From: Flavobacterium cutihirudinis
GTDB lineage: Bacteria > Bacteroidota > Bacteroidia > Flavobacteriales > Flavobacteriaceae
Length of the DNA stretch: 64,000 nucleotides
Direction of reading: 5' to 3'
NCBI RefSeq assembly: GCF_003385895.1
Contig: NZ_QRDQ01000008.1
Coordinates: forward strand, 554,354-618,353
Below the pieces are notes generated by a model. That model did not search any database. It had not been told where the DNA came from and was given only the letters and a program-made list of their open reading frames with translations. The position numbers were made by a program, and so were the translations under genes. Positions 44,101 to 52,438 of this stretch are shown here, piece after piece. Position 1 is the first letter of the stretch; each line of letters begins with the position of its first letter.

Positions 44101-44879
44101 GCAACTGCAATTAAAGCCGAACCAAAATAACTGATGGAAGTTTTACCTTTATATTTCTGGTTTAAATTTTCCTGAATCGATTTTAGCTTTTCGGCAAAAA
44201 GCGTGTTTTTTTCGGTTTCGCTTGACGGAAGATTTGACGTGATAAAAAGCAATAATTTCTTTTTGTCTTTGGTCATCACAAAACCATTTTCAAGCGTAAA
44301 ATCGTCGCCAACATTCAATTGCTGTAATTTTTTTAAAGCAATAAACGAAATTCCAAGAGGATCTCGTTGAATAAAATCTCTAGTGATAAATCCGGATGGC
44401 GAAATAATCGATTTGTAATTTCCCTGAACCGTCGCTGCAATACTGTCTTTTTGAAGCTTATTTTGAATCGCTTCGTAATCTTTATTCTCGAGAAAAAGAG
44501 GCAGATTATTGTAAACAAAATCGATTGTTTCCTGAATGTTTTCTTCGTCAATTTTTCCTTGAATTCCGGTAACATATGGTTTACAGGATTTTGAAACGCT
44601 GTCTGAAAACGCAGTTGCCATTTCCTTTAAATCTTCGGCAGAACCGTTTTTTTCGAGTTTGAAAATGACGGTTATTTTATCGGCAAAATTTAATTGTTTT
44701 AAGACTTTTGCCGTAACATCGGCTTTGTCATTGGCGGGAATTAATTTGGTTATATCTTCTTCAAATTTAATTTGAGAAGCAAAAAATCCGAAAACCAATA
44801 GCACCAAAAACGCCAAAAAAACCGACAGCGATTTTCTTCGATTAACAAATAAATGAATGGCGTAAAAGTATTGATGCAT
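41199..44879 (-). CDS. MMPL/RND lipid exporter fused to a PlsC-like acyltransferase and a methyltransferase-like tail
   Basis: 1226 residues. Residues 1-850 form an MMPL exporter of two six-helix halves: the first helix lies near 20, SLGIGSILLGITIDYSIHILTHY near 325, and IFGHGVDFSIFM near 720. PlsC domain follows with NHSSFLD near 898 and FPEGTRS near 964. The last 170 residues have an irregular Rossmann-like pattern (FILGKQLSAKAKIVHIS) without a clear SAM-binding GxGxG. Aryl-polyene clusters encode MMPL exporters; the fused acyltransferase suggests that acylation and transport are coupled. It starts its transcription unit (36718-44879). Confidence 0.88.
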   Translation of the reverse strand: MHQYFYAIHLFVNRRKSLSVFLAFLVLLVFGFFASQIKFEEDITKLIPANDKADVTAKVLKQLNFADKITVIFKLEKNGSAEDLKEMATAFSDSVSKSCKPYVTGIQGKIDEENIQETIDFVYNNLPLFLENKDYEAIQNKLQKDSIAATVQGNYKSIISPSGFITRDFIQRDPLGISFIALKKLQQLNVGDDFTLENGFVMTKDKKKLLLFITSNLPSSETEKNTLFAEKLKSIQENLNQKYKGKTSISYFGSALIAVANANQIKSDIVLTTTIAMITLMLILILFYRKILIPLIIFLPTVFGALFAVAFLYFVKEQISAISLGIGSILLGITIDYSIHILTHYKHNSDIKTLYKDITMPVIMSSSTTAVAFLCLLFVKSDALNDLGIFAAVIVMATGIFSLLIVPHLYKPKENPAEHKKNVIDKMAHFSFHNNKILIGFCVIITIICCFTYNDVGFNNDLSQLNFVPKEIKEAEKQLEESTSLTSKTIYVASYGKSMDEVLQNNSQLFTDLSKEKQQNKILNFSSVGGIMLSQKEQQQKIEKWNSFWDANKKALLKSQLILEGSKIGFKPTTYTNFFDHLDFSFKPISANEYLKIQALQLKEFVTEKNGFYTISTLVKVSPEQRDAFVKSASTKNNLIAIDRQQMNETFFSTLKTDFNSLVNYSFVAVILILFFFFRRIELVIVSCIPIALTGIVTAGIMGIFGIQMNIFSMIVCTLIFGHGVDFSIFMTSALQKEYTNGKNEIAVYRTSIILAVITTILGIGAMIFAKHPALTSISSVSLIGVFAALIITFIFYPILFKLFISNRSKNGNPPFVLRTFAHGIISFFYYGMGGIIMSVFSFTLMPILPLSAKTKMKGFRYVVSKFMKSVLYSNPFIHKKVVNNFNETFEKPAVIIANHSSFLDILAMGMLSPKIIFLVSDWVYNSPIFGGVVRKAGFYPVSEGLEGGVEHLRKKVEEGYSLMVFPEGTRSENNVIKRFHKGAFFLAEQFNLDILPIVIHGASELIPKGDFVIHNGQLTVTILERITPENHSFGKNYTERTKQISTFFKAEYRKIRQELEGPDYFKKMLQHSFDYKEIEVVNSVKKDLKKHPETYFILGKQLSAKAKIVHISNDYGQLDVLLALQEPQRKIHSYISDEEKRDVAKTNYIVNKRKIFYLENLETLSENHFDALLISDENSENEIQKIILLTSCVILMDCPRLKNSLINFGFESVFEENDLIVLKKN

Positions 44880-44900
44880 GATTATGATTTAATTTTTTTT

Positions 44901-45126
44901 GCCACAGATTAACTGATTTACGCAGATTTTTTTTCCGCCACGAATTTCACGAATTTTCACTAATTAAAAATGGAAAAACAATTTAAATTAATGTTTTTTC
45001 TTCTACTATTCTAATGATAGTCAATGACAAAGCAATTTCAGAATTTAAATAAATTAATTCGTGAAAATTCGTGAAATTTGTGGCAAACAAAGAGAAAAAA
45101 ACCCATTTAATCCTTTTAATCTGTGA
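44901..45126. repeat. Nested inverted repeats of the GCCACGAATTTCAC family
   Basis: Outer pair: GCCACAGATTAAC (44901-44913) and TTTAATCTGTGAC (45114-45126). Inner pair: about 30 bases, 44937-44966 (GCCACGAATTTCACGAATTT..) and its near complement at 45055-45084 (two mismatches). No gene is in the 44880-45133 spacer. Other members of the family lie at 53071, 55068, 62013 and 62237. Confidence 0.85.
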
Positions 45127-45133
45127 CAAAAAT

Positions 45134-46312
45134 TTATTCGATTTGTTTCTTGCTGAAAGTCGTTAAAAGAAAATAACTTATAAGGCCAACTGATAGCGCC
45201 GAAACGGATGCTAAAATAAGACTTCCTACAATATATTGCGTAGCATTTTTCTGAATATCGTCAAGAGTGATTGAACTATCTAAAACTAAAGGAGCATCAC
45301 TCGATACAAAAATACTTCCAACTTGAAGCGATGCATAAATAATAAACGGAATAAATGGCGGAAAACTCACATTTGAAGTCAAATAAGCAATGACTTTGTT
45401 GAGTCTAAAAATAGCGGCAAAAGTGAAAAGCAAAATAGTCTGAAAACCCCAAAAAGGAGAAAATCCAATAAAAATTCCTAAAGCAATTGCGGCCGATTTT
45501 TTGAAATTAGAATCCTTGCTTTCTAAAATGTCTTCGAGAAAGAACTTTTTAAAACCTTTTTTTTTTGCTCTTCTAAAAAAATCCCTTGGCTTAATATACA
45601 ACAATGCATTGGTCACCAAAACCGTATTCAAAATACTGATTCTTGTAAAATCACGAAATGGACGAAAGTGAGAAACACGTTCTGCAGGATCATACAAAAC
45701 CTGAATCGGAATGTTTTTTACCACAATTCCTTTCCACGCTGCACGCACAATTACTTCAATTTCGAACTCAAATTTATTGGTGTAAAATTTCTTAGGAAGT
45801 AGTTGTAATGGATATAATCTAAAACCGGATTGTGTATCTTCTAACTTAATTCCGGTTTCAAATTTGAACCAAAAGTTCGAAAATTTGTTTCCGAAACTGC
45901 TTTTCTTCGGCACATTTTCCTGTGTCATATTTCGGCTTCCAATCAAAAGCGCGTTTGGTTCTTTTTGAATTGCTGAAATAAAATTCGGAATGTCAGACGC
46001 AAAATGCTGTCCGTCAGAATCGATTGTTATGGCGTACTCAAAATTTTGCTCTAATGCTTTTCTGAAACCATTTCGGAGCGCTCTTCCTTTTCCTAAATTT
46101 TTTGGATGATGAATTTGCGTAAGCTGCGAATATTGTTTTAAAATCTCAAAAGTATCATCAGTAGAACCATCGTTGACAATAATAATATTTTGAGTATAAT
46201 CTAAAATAGAATCTAGCACTTTTTTTAGCGTTTTCTGATTATTGTAAGTTGGTACAATAACACAAAACGAAACGGAATCAAGTAAATCGTGCTGAAGTAA
46301 AATAGGTTTCAT
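45134..46312 (-). CDS. Family 2 glycosyltransferase with C-terminal DUF2062 membrane domain
   Basis: 392 residues. The N-terminal half is a DPM-like GT2: VIVPTYNNQKTLKKVLDSIL, IIIVNDGSTDDT near 45, ITIDSDGQHF near 95. From about residue 230 come DUF2062-like features (KSAAIALGIFIGFSPFWGFQTILLFTFAAIFRLN and three hydrophobic helices). It is the last gene of a long unit starting at darA. A sugar might be added to a lipid carrier or to the product; no sugar is known in common flexirubins. Confidence 0.85.
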   Translation of the reverse strand: MKPILLQHDLLDSVSFCVIVPTYNNQKTLKKVLDSILDYTQNIIIVNDGSTDDTFEILKQYSQLTQIHHPKNLGKGRALRNGFRKALEQNFEYAITIDSDGQHFASDIPNFISAIQKEPNALLIGSRNMTQENVPKKSSFGNKFSNFWFKFETGIKLEDTQSGFRLYPLQLLPKKFYTNKFEFEIEVIVRAAWKGIVVKNIPIQVLYDPAERVSHFRPFRDFTRISILNTVLVTNALLYIKPRDFFRRAKKKGFKKFFLEDILESKDSNFKKSAAIALGIFIGFSPFWGFQTILLFTFAAIFRLNKVIAYLTSNVSFPPFIPFIIYASLQVGSIFVSSDAPLVLDSSITLDDIQKNATQYIVGSLILASVSALSVGLISYFLLTTFSKKQIE

Positions 46313-46330
46313 GAGGAATTATGCTTTAGA

Positions 46331-46816
46331 TTACTTCACAAATTGTTTCTCTTTTTCAGAAAAACTTTTTGATTGTAAAATAAAGTCTTTTATATATTCT
46401 TTCAAAACACCGCTTTGGTCAGCATAATGCTCCGTAAGATATTTTTTGTCTTCTTTGATATTCTTTTTATAACCCGTAACTCCAGGGACATTTTCCTGAA
46501 TGCTCAGTCGGATCATTCGGATTTCGATATTATCTGGTTCACTTTTTATAGTCGATTCAAGCAATTTTGCACCTTCTTTAAAACGGTCAATTTTATCTTT
46601 TAATTTTTTCTTGAAATTAGAATCCAATAAAATTGAAGCGGCTTTATAGGCAACTAAAGTTTTATTTGCATCATCAGAAATCGTCGCTAATTTTTCTGAA
46701 AATTCTTTGGCATTGCTTTCCGATTTTGTAACATTTGGATACATTTTTCTAATGGACGCCAAATCTGGAGCGCCCACAAAATTGATCCATAAAAGTAATG
46801 TCAATAGCAGTTTCAT
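46331..46816 (-). CDS. Secreted helical protein of the flexirubin cluster
   Basis: 161 residues with a signal peptide (LLLTLLLWINFVGAPDLA) and mostly helical, charged rest, with LLDSNFKKKLKDKIDRFKEGAKLLESTIKSEP. I do not recognise the family. It lies between the hotdog gene (two-base gap) and the glycosyltransferase, and its conserved company suggests a periplasmic role in pigment transport. Confidence 0.65.
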   Translation of the reverse strand: MKLLLTLLLWINFVGAPDLASIRKMYPNVTKSESNAKEFSEKLATISDDANKTLVAYKAASILLDSNFKKKLKDKIDRFKEGAKLLESTIKSEPDNIEIRMIRLSIQENVPGVTGYKKNIKEDKKYLTEHYADQSGVLKEYIKDFILQSKSFSEKEKQFVK

Positions 46817-46818
46817 AA

Positions 46819-47190
46819 TTACATTTTTTTGTACACATTGCTTAGTTTCAAAGCAACAGTGTCATTAAAATAAGTGGTGTTTTTTACTTTAACCAAATTG
46901 TCTTCGGTTGTTGTAATGTCAAGTTCCAAGCGCAATTCCGGATTAACTTCCGGATTAATTAATGCCATAAATTTTACATTTGCCAAAGTCTGAATCATTA
47001 AATTTTCCTGCGTAATTTTCTCTGTAAGTTCTTTAATAATCTGAATCATGCAAACACCTGGCATAATTGGATTTCCAGGAAAATGGCCTTTGAAAACTTC
47101 ATGTTTTTCATTGACCAAAATCGTAAAAACATATTTCGAATCGCCCGTTTTTTCTTCTGAAAGAACTTTATAAAAGTCTTTTAAAACCAT
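46819..47190 (-). CDS. Hotdog 3-hydroxyacyl-ACP dehydratase-like protein
   Basis: 123 residues. The FabZ-like active-site segment reads KGHFPGNPIMPGVCMIQIIKEL: the histidine of GHFP is present but the helix Glu of FabZ is replaced by Gln (MIQ). Thus it may need a partner or have another use. Very close to its neighbours (three-base gap to the barrel gene), it would act on ACP-bound 3-hydroxyacyl chains during polyene synthesis. Confidence 0.8.
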   Translation of the reverse strand: MVLKDFYKVLSEEKTGDSKYVFTILVNEKHEVFKGHFPGNPIMPGVCMIQIIKELTEKITQENLMIQTLANVKFMALINPEVNPELRLELDITTTEDNLVKVKNTTYFNDTVALKLSNVYKKM

Positions 47191-47193
47191 TTT

Positions 47194-47802
47194 TTATTTT
47201 ACTTTAAAAGTATAACTAATCCCAAATTGAAAAACCTGATTTAAAATTACGTTGTCGTAATAGTAATCATTATTTCCATTATCGAAATCGTCGTATCCGT
47301 AAATATCAATCAAACCTTGTTTGAATCGTGCCTCAAATGTTAATCCGTTTGGTAATGTATAGCCAATCCCGCCTACAAAAGCCAAATCAACATCGATAGG
47401 ATCAAATCCGTATCGTCCAAAATTATCATCTACTTTCAAATCAAGTGATGGTCCTGCCAAAACATGAAATCCTTGTCCATGAAAATAAAATTTAGCCACT
47501 GCGCCAGCTGTAACATAGTTTAAATCGTATTTTGTTTTTTCTGGTGGTAATCCATTATAAAAAATCATTCCTTCAGAACCTTGTCTTGAATACGTTAATT
47601 CTGGTTGCAAAGTGAATAATTTATTGAATTTAATATCAACTAAACCTCCAATGTAATAATCAGATTTCATGTTATTATTATCAATATTGGTTAAACGCGC
47701 AAGGTTTAAACCGCCTCTAATTCCTGGATTAACTTTTACTTGTGCTTGTGATGAAACAAGGCCAATAAATAAAACAAATGCAATTAAGGTTATTTTTTTC
47801 AT
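47194..47802 (-). CDS. Outer-membrane beta-barrel protein
   Basis: 202 residues: signal peptide ending near SSQAQ, then alternating amphipathic strands with aromatic ends (GIRGGLNLARLTN, LQPELTYSRQGSEG, LTFEARFKQGLIDIYG) and a C-terminal FQFGISYTFKVK ending in a basic residue. It fits the small porin/PorT-like family. It may help insertion or anchoring of the pigment in the outer membrane. Confidence 0.82.
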   Translation of the reverse strand: MKKITLIAFVLFIGLVSSQAQVKVNPGIRGGLNLARLTNIDNNNMKSDYYIGGLVDIKFNKLFTLQPELTYSRQGSEGMIFYNGLPPEKTKYDLNYVTAGAVAKFYFHGQGFHVLAGPSLDLKVDDNFGRYGFDPIDVDLAFVGGIGYTLPNGLTFEARFKQGLIDIYGYDDFDNGNNDYYYDNVILNQVFQFGISYTFKVK

Positions 47803-47822
47803 AGTTGGTTTGGTTTGTGTTT

Positions 47823-48458
47823 TTATTCTGATTTAAAGTAGTTTAACGCTATTTTTAGTTTAATATTTTGATGTAAAATGACGACTTTTTCAGCAAATTT
47901 ATCGTTTTCTAAAGTAAAAGTAATTGTTATTTTTTCTTTTGTTTTAGAAGAACGAACTACTTTTTCTAATTTTTGATCTTTTTTGGAGAAGAAAAGATAA
48001 TTGTCGCGCTTTCCGTCTTCCGATTTATAAATGACACTTTCTCCATTTTCGAATTGTTCCTGAATCAAATATTTGTTTTTAAGAAGCAGACGAAAATCTT
48101 CTTCCAAAGTATTGATCAGAATTTTTCGGTCTAATTCAGATACAATCGAATTGACTTTAAAAGTCTTTTCAGAAATTTCGAAATCCAGTAATTTGTTACC
48201 AAATTCAGTTGTAAAAACTACACGATGCGTTGTGTCGTTTACTTTCTTGGCAATAAAAATTCCAGACAATTCATGACCGTAAACCGTGATATTGGTTTTA
48301 TAAACATAATCGGTTTTTGAGTCGGCGAAATAGGGAACTTCAACAGCTGTTTTGTCTAATTTTTTAGGCGTATAATTTTTTGTGACCGAGCCACAGGAAA
48401 CTAAAACAATTGCCAGAAAACAATTAATTAGTAAAAACTGAATCGTCGATTTTTGCAT
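47823..48458 (-). CDS. Lipoprotein of the flexirubin cluster
   Basis: 211 residues. Lipobox ending FLAIVLVSCGSVTK (Cys22). The rest is beta-rich (YKTNITVYGHELSGIFIAKKVNDTTHRVVF, FLFFSKKDQKLEKVVRSSKTKEKITITFTL), reminiscent of LolB-like folds. It overlaps the LolA-like gene by 35 bases and so is tightly coupled. A LolA/LolB-like shuttle for the lipid product is an inference. Confidence 0.72.
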   Translation of the reverse strand: MQKSTIQFLLINCFLAIVLVSCGSVTKNYTPKKLDKTAVEVPYFADSKTDYVYKTNITVYGHELSGIFIAKKVNDTTHRVVFTTEFGNKLLDFEISEKTFKVNSIVSELDRKILINTLEEDFRLLLKNKYLIQEQFENGESVIYKSEDGKRDNYLFFSKKDQKLEKVVRSSKTKEKITITFTLENDKFAEKVVILHQNIKLKIALNYFKSE

Positions 48459-49056
48459 TGATCACTTTATTTTTAAGTACAATTCGGGTATAATCTTCAG
48501 ATGATTCTAACAATTTTACCTGAACAACTGTTGCTTCTTCTTTATCGAAAGTCAGTTCGATTTGTTTAATGTATTTTTTCAGCGTCGCATCTTTCGGAAT
48601 AAATTTCGCCAAATTTTGACCTTTCAATTTAAAATACGAAATAGTAAATTCTTTGTCGTCAAACATGTTTCCGCTTACGCTTCCAATAATCAATTTGTTG
48701 ATTCTTGCAAAGATTTTACTGTTGCCAATATCAACCGCGCTTTTCTTTCCTTCGTCGTTAATCAGGATTTTTCCGTTCTTGAAAACAATGCTGTAATTGT
48801 ATGGTTTTTTGTATTGCCAAGACAATAAAGCAGGTTCTTTAAAAACCATTTTTCCCGAAGTTTCAATGTCTTTTGACAGAAAATCCAAATGTTTGTATTG
48901 CACAAAATCAGTACTTAAAGTTTTGATTTTTTTAGAAACCACATTTACATCTTGTTTGAAAGTTGCAATTTCGGCATCAGTCATTTTTTGTTCTTGGGCA
49001 AAAATAGAAATGCTGAAAATATTTAGGAAAAGGAAAATATATAATTTAGTCTTCAT
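48424..49056 (-). CDS. LolA-like periplasmic carrier
   Basis: 210 residues. Signal peptide ends near SIFAQ. The mature protein has LolA-type strands: TLSTDFVQYKHLDFLSKDIETSGKMVFKEPALLSWQYKKPYNYSIVFKNGKILINDEGKK. LolA-like proteins near MMPL exporters occur in aryl-polyene clusters and are thought to carry the lipid through the periplasm. It overlaps the deacetylase gene by 11 bases and the lipoprotein gene by 35 bases. Confidence 0.85.
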   Translation of the reverse strand: MKTKLYIFLFLNIFSISIFAQEQKMTDAEIATFKQDVNVVSKKIKTLSTDFVQYKHLDFLSKDIETSGKMVFKEPALLSWQYKKPYNYSIVFKNGKILINDEGKKSAVDIGNSKIFARINKLIIGSVSGNMFDDKEFTISYFKLKGQNLAKFIPKDATLKKYIKQIELTFDKEEATVVQVKLLESSEDYTRIVLKNKVINAKIDDSVFTN

Positions 49057-49822
49057 AAGCTTTAAGATTCAAAAGTTCCTCTACAGAAACTACTTCATAT
49101 TGATTTTGCTGTAAAAATTGCAAAAACTGTTCCAATACCAAAACAGAGTGCGGAGCAGTATCGTGCAAAAGTACAATTCCGCCGGGAGAAACTCGTTTTT
49201 TAATTCGGCTTAAAATCAAATCTTGATTTTTTGTTCCTCCGTCAAGCGAACGAATATTCCAGCCAATAACTTTGTGCCCGGTAACTTTTAAAGCTCTTCG
49301 AATTGATGGCGTTGTAACTCCGTAAGGTGGACGAAAAAAGTTGATTTTTTTTAAAGTAAATTTCTCCAGAAGTGCATCTGTATTATGAAGTTCCTCGGTT
49401 ATTTTTTTGGCATTATAAAAATCAAAAAATTTAGAATGTGAGTAAGAATGATTTCCAACCAAATGACCTTCAGCGATAACTTGTTTTAAAATTTCAGGAT
49501 GCTTTTCAATATTTTTTCCAATGCAGAAGAAAGTCGCTTTGGCATTATATTTTTTCAGAAGTTCTAAAACTTCCAAAGTAAATTCACTCGGACCATCATC
49601 AAAAGTTAAGGCGATTTTTTTCTCCGTTTCTAATGGATTATTGCAGAAGGCTTTTACATGATAATTCGAAGAAATTCGGGCAGAACCAAAAGCATTTATT
49701 CCAATCCAAATCAAAACAATCAAAACAAACAGCCAAAAATTAATTGCTGTATAAAGATTCAAAAGAAACAATAAAAGCAATAAAAAGATAAAAAAAACAG
49801 ATATGTTTTTATGCGTTATCAT
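49046..49822 (-). CDS. Polysaccharide deacetylase-family protein
   Basis: 258 residues with two N-terminal helices (about 8-38), then the NodB domain: ALTFDDGPSEFT near 72, NHSYSHSKFFD near 125, RPPYGVTT near 165, and LLHDTAP near 218. The DD and H-x3-H metal-binding motifs are intact. The family removes N-acetyl groups from sugars. It overlaps the LolA-like gene by 11 and the CLF-like gene by four bases. Its role in pigment synthesis is not obvious; de-esterification is an alternative. Confidence 0.88.
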   Translation of the reverse strand: MITHKNISVFFIFLLLLLFLLNLYTAINFWLFVLIVLIWIGINAFGSARISSNYHVKAFCNNPLETEKKIALTFDDGPSEFTLEVLELLKKYNAKATFFCIGKNIEKHPEILKQVIAEGHLVGNHSYSHSKFFDFYNAKKITEELHNTDALLEKFTLKKINFFRPPYGVTTPSIRRALKVTGHKVIGWNIRSLDGGTKNQDLILSRIKKRVSPGGIVLLHDTAPHSVLVLEQFLQFLQQNQYEVVSVEELLNLKAYED

Positions 49823-50883
49823 TTTGAAAGCAACGTAAAACTATGATTTTTTCCGTTAGATTGATTGTACAATAAAATAGTTTTATAAACCGATTTTGAA
49901 ACCGAATTTACTCTTACAATTTCCGGAATTTCCTGAGTTTTTAAGATTTTTGAAGCCATCCAAAAAGCAAAAGCCGAAGCTGTGTCGTATGCACCGCTCA
50001 AGTGTTTGTAATAGAGTTGAGGCATTTCTGCGAAAGCATTTTCGGAAAGATTCTTATAATAAGAATCAGAATCAAAGTTTCCATCAAAACCTAAAATAAC
50101 AGCGTCAAGATCTGAGATTTGTAAATTGTTGGTTTTTAAAAATGAAATTAAAGCAGATTCGATTTCATTTTCTTCCAATGTATTTACGATTTCAACATCG
50201 AGAATTTCGGCATAAGTATTGGCTTTTCGTTCATTTTCCAAAACAAAAAAACTCGCGCCTTCACCATAAATTACTCCTGTTGAATTTGCATTTAAAACTT
50301 CCGAAGGAAGATCAGTTTCTTTTTTAATTCTTCCGGCCAATTTAAAAAGTGATAAAGTATATTCACCATTTTCATCAACACCGCCAACTAAAATTGAATT
50401 GGCTTCGTCTTCTTCGATCTGCATTTTAGCATCCAAAAGCGCCGACTCAAAAGAAACCGCGCCATTTACATACGTAAAATTATAACCTTTACATTGTAAA
50501 GAAAGTGCGATTTGTGCACCAACTGTATTATGCGTCGATTGAATAAATGAAGTTGGCGTTAAAAATTCTTCATTATTATCCAGAATATTTTTCAGGAATT
50601 TTTCAGAATCTTCGATACAGCCCAAACCGGTTCCGGTAATGATCGCGTCAACATTTTCGACATTCGCATCTTTCATGGCTAGGGAAGAAGCTACGATTCC
50701 GTTTTTCACGCCTTTTGCCATTCTTCTGATCATGGCAGGCGAAATGTAATCTTTGTAAACCGGAGGAACAATCGACAAAACATTTTCAGAATTGTTGACA
50801 ACAGCTTCTTCTAAAAAAACAGTATCAAATGTTTTTTGAGTCGAAATACAGCCTACTCCATTTATATATGTTTTTTTTGTCAT
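49819..50883 (-). CDS. Ketosynthase-like chain-length factor
   Basis: 354 residues of thiolase fold similar to FabF, but the nucleophile elbow lacks cysteine: SFIQSTHNTVGAQIALSLQCKGYNFTYVNGAVSFESALLDA, where GAVS occupies the position of ACSS. The His motifs HGTxTP and GHTLGAS are also changed. Such cysteine-less partners set chain length in type II systems. It directly abuts the active KS (one-base overlap), as KS/CLF pairs do. Confidence 0.83.
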   Translation of the reverse strand: MTKKTYINGVGCISTQKTFDTVFLEEAVVNNSENVLSIVPPVYKDYISPAMIRRMAKGVKNGIVASSLAMKDANVENVDAIITGTGLGCIEDSEKFLKNILDNNEEFLTPTSFIQSTHNTVGAQIALSLQCKGYNFTYVNGAVSFESALLDAKMQIEEDEANSILVGGVDENGEYTLSLFKLAGRIKKETDLPSEVLNANSTGVIYGEGASFFVLENERKANTYAEILDVEIVNTLEENEIESALISFLKTNNLQISDLDAVILGFDGNFDSDSYYKNLSENAFAEMPQLYYKHLSGAYDTASAFAFWMASKILKTQEIPEIVRVNSVSKSVYKTILLYNQSNGKNHSFTLLSK

Positions 50884-52082
50884 TAGCTTTTAGAAAATAT
50901 AAGGGTGGAACAATTTCCGCCAAAACCAAAAGAATTGGATAAAACGTGTTCGATGTTTTTATTTTTTAAAGTGGTTTGAGGTTTCAACTCAAACTCTTCC
51001 ATTTGATTTTCAAAATTCAAATTGGGATAAACCACATTATTTTGAATTGCCAAAACGGAATAAACCGCTTCAATTGCCGCCGCCGCCGCTAAAGTGTGAC
51101 CCGTAAACGGTTTTGTAGAACTGAAATCCGGAACTTTTTCATTTTCATAAATTCGAAGTAAAGCTCTTCCTTCAGATAAATCGTTGTTTGGAGTTGCGGT
51201 TCCGTGAACGTTGATATAATCAATTTCAGAAGGTTTTATTCCTGAAACTTCAAAGGCTTTTTTCATAGCCAAATAAGCGCCGTCGCCGTTTTCTGAAGAA
51301 GCAGTTTGGTGAAAAGCATCATTCGCATTTCCGTAACCTGAAACTCTTGCCAAGACTTTTTTGTTTTGTTTGGCAACAATTTCATCCGATTCTAAAACCA
51401 AAAAAGCGGCCGCTTCACCAAGATTTAATCCTTTTCGGTTATTGTCAAAAGGTTTGTTATAATCGTCAGATAAAATCATTAAAGTCTTGAATCCGTTGAT
51501 GGTGAATTTTGCCAAAGCATCCGTTCCGCCTACAATAACACGATCCAATTTTCCGGTTTTAATCAGTCGCGCACCCAACATAATTGAGTTTGCTGCCGAG
51601 GAACAAGCCGTACTAATTGTAGTAACCATTCCTTTTAAACCAAGTTCCGAAGCAATTTTTTCAGCTACATCGCCACCGTCATGACAAGTGATATATTTTA
51701 CAAGATCTGGATTTTCGAAATAATCATAATAATGTCTTTCAGTCATGTCCATACCACCAACGCTTGTAGCCGAAATAAGTCCAGTTCTGAATTCGTTGAT
51801 TGAGGTAATTCCGGCATTTTCAACCGCCTGTTTTGCTGCCAAAGCACCAATCATCGCCGTTCTCGAAAAATTATTATTTTCTGAAAGCTGTAATTCGGTA
51901 ATCAATTCTTCATTGGTTTTTTTAATTTCACCAACTTTAATGACATCGGCATGAACCGTCGGAATATTTTCAATTCTGGAAATACCGATTTTATTTTCGA
52001 TCAAGGAAATATAATTTTCTTCGACTGAATTTCCAATCGAAGAAATAATTCCCATTCCCGTTATTGCGACACCTTTTTTCAT
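50883..52082 (-). CDS. Beta-ketoacyl-ACP synthase (active partner of the CLF-like protein)
   Basis: 399 residues, FabF fold. The catalytic triad is visible: Cys160 in STACSSAAN, His in NVHGTATPNND near 295, and His in KPFTGHTLAAAAA near 330. It elongates the polyene by malonyl-ACP condensation. It begins before a 96-base spacer with inverted repeats and overlaps the CLF-like gene by one base. Confidence 0.93.
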   Translation of the reverse strand: MKKGVAITGMGIISSIGNSVEENYISLIENKIGISRIENIPTVHADVIKVGEIKKTNEELITELQLSENNNFSRTAMIGALAAKQAVENAGITSINEFRTGLISATSVGGMDMTERHYYDYFENPDLVKYITCHDGGDVAEKIASELGLKGMVTTISTACSSAANSIMLGARLIKTGKLDRVIVGGTDALAKFTINGFKTLMILSDDYNKPFDNNRKGLNLGEAAAFLVLESDEIVAKQNKKVLARVSGYGNANDAFHQTASSENGDGAYLAMKKAFEVSGIKPSEIDYINVHGTATPNNDLSEGRALLRIYENEKVPDFSSTKPFTGHTLAAAAAIEAVYSVLAIQNNVVYPNLNFENQMEEFELKPQTTLKNKNIEHVLSNSFGFGGNCSTLIFSKS

Positions 52083-52083
52083 T

Positions 52084-52171
52084 TAGACTTCTTAGATTTT
52101 TAGACATTAGACTTCTTAGATTTTTTGAGTTTTATTCTTGTCTAAGCAAGTCTAAAAATCTAAGAAGTCTA
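52084..52171. repeat. Perfect 22-base inverted repeat between ACP and KS genes
   Basis: The arms are 52084-52105 (TAGACTTCTTAGATTTTTAG..) and 52150-52171. A further copy of TAGACTTCTTAGATTTTT lies at 52109-52126. TAAGCAAGTCTA occurs twice. The whole spacer is made of this TAGAC/GTCTA theme. Confidence 0.88.
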
Positions 52172-52178
52172 AGCAAGT

Positions 52179-52436
52179 CTATTTAGTTCTGTTGGCGCTG
52201 ATGTACGCCGCCATAGTTTCGATTGACTGGAAAATTGATTTTCCTTCTTTTGGGTCAACCAATTTAATTCCGTAATCTTTATCAAGAATCACGATTAATT
52301 CAAGTGCATCAATCGAGTCTAAACCTAAACCGTCTCCAAACAAAGGATCGTTGTCAGCAATGTCTTCAACAGCGATATCTTCTAAGTTTAAAGTCGTTAT
52401 AATTTTATTTTTTAATTCTTCTTTTAATGCTTCCAT
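52179..52436 (-). CDS. Acyl carrier protein
   Basis: 85 residues, helical bundle. The phosphopantetheine serine is in GLGLDSIDALELIV near residue 41. It has a strongly acidic helix II. It carries the growing chain for the adjacent KS/CLF pair. It has two-base spacing from the KS-like fragment. It is the first of two carrier proteins in the window. Confidence 0.93.
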   Translation of the reverse strand: MEALKEELKNKIITTLNLEDIAVEDIADNDPLFGDGLGLDSIDALELIVILDKDYGIKLVDPKEGKSIFQSIETMAAYISANRTK

Positions 52437-52438
52437 GA

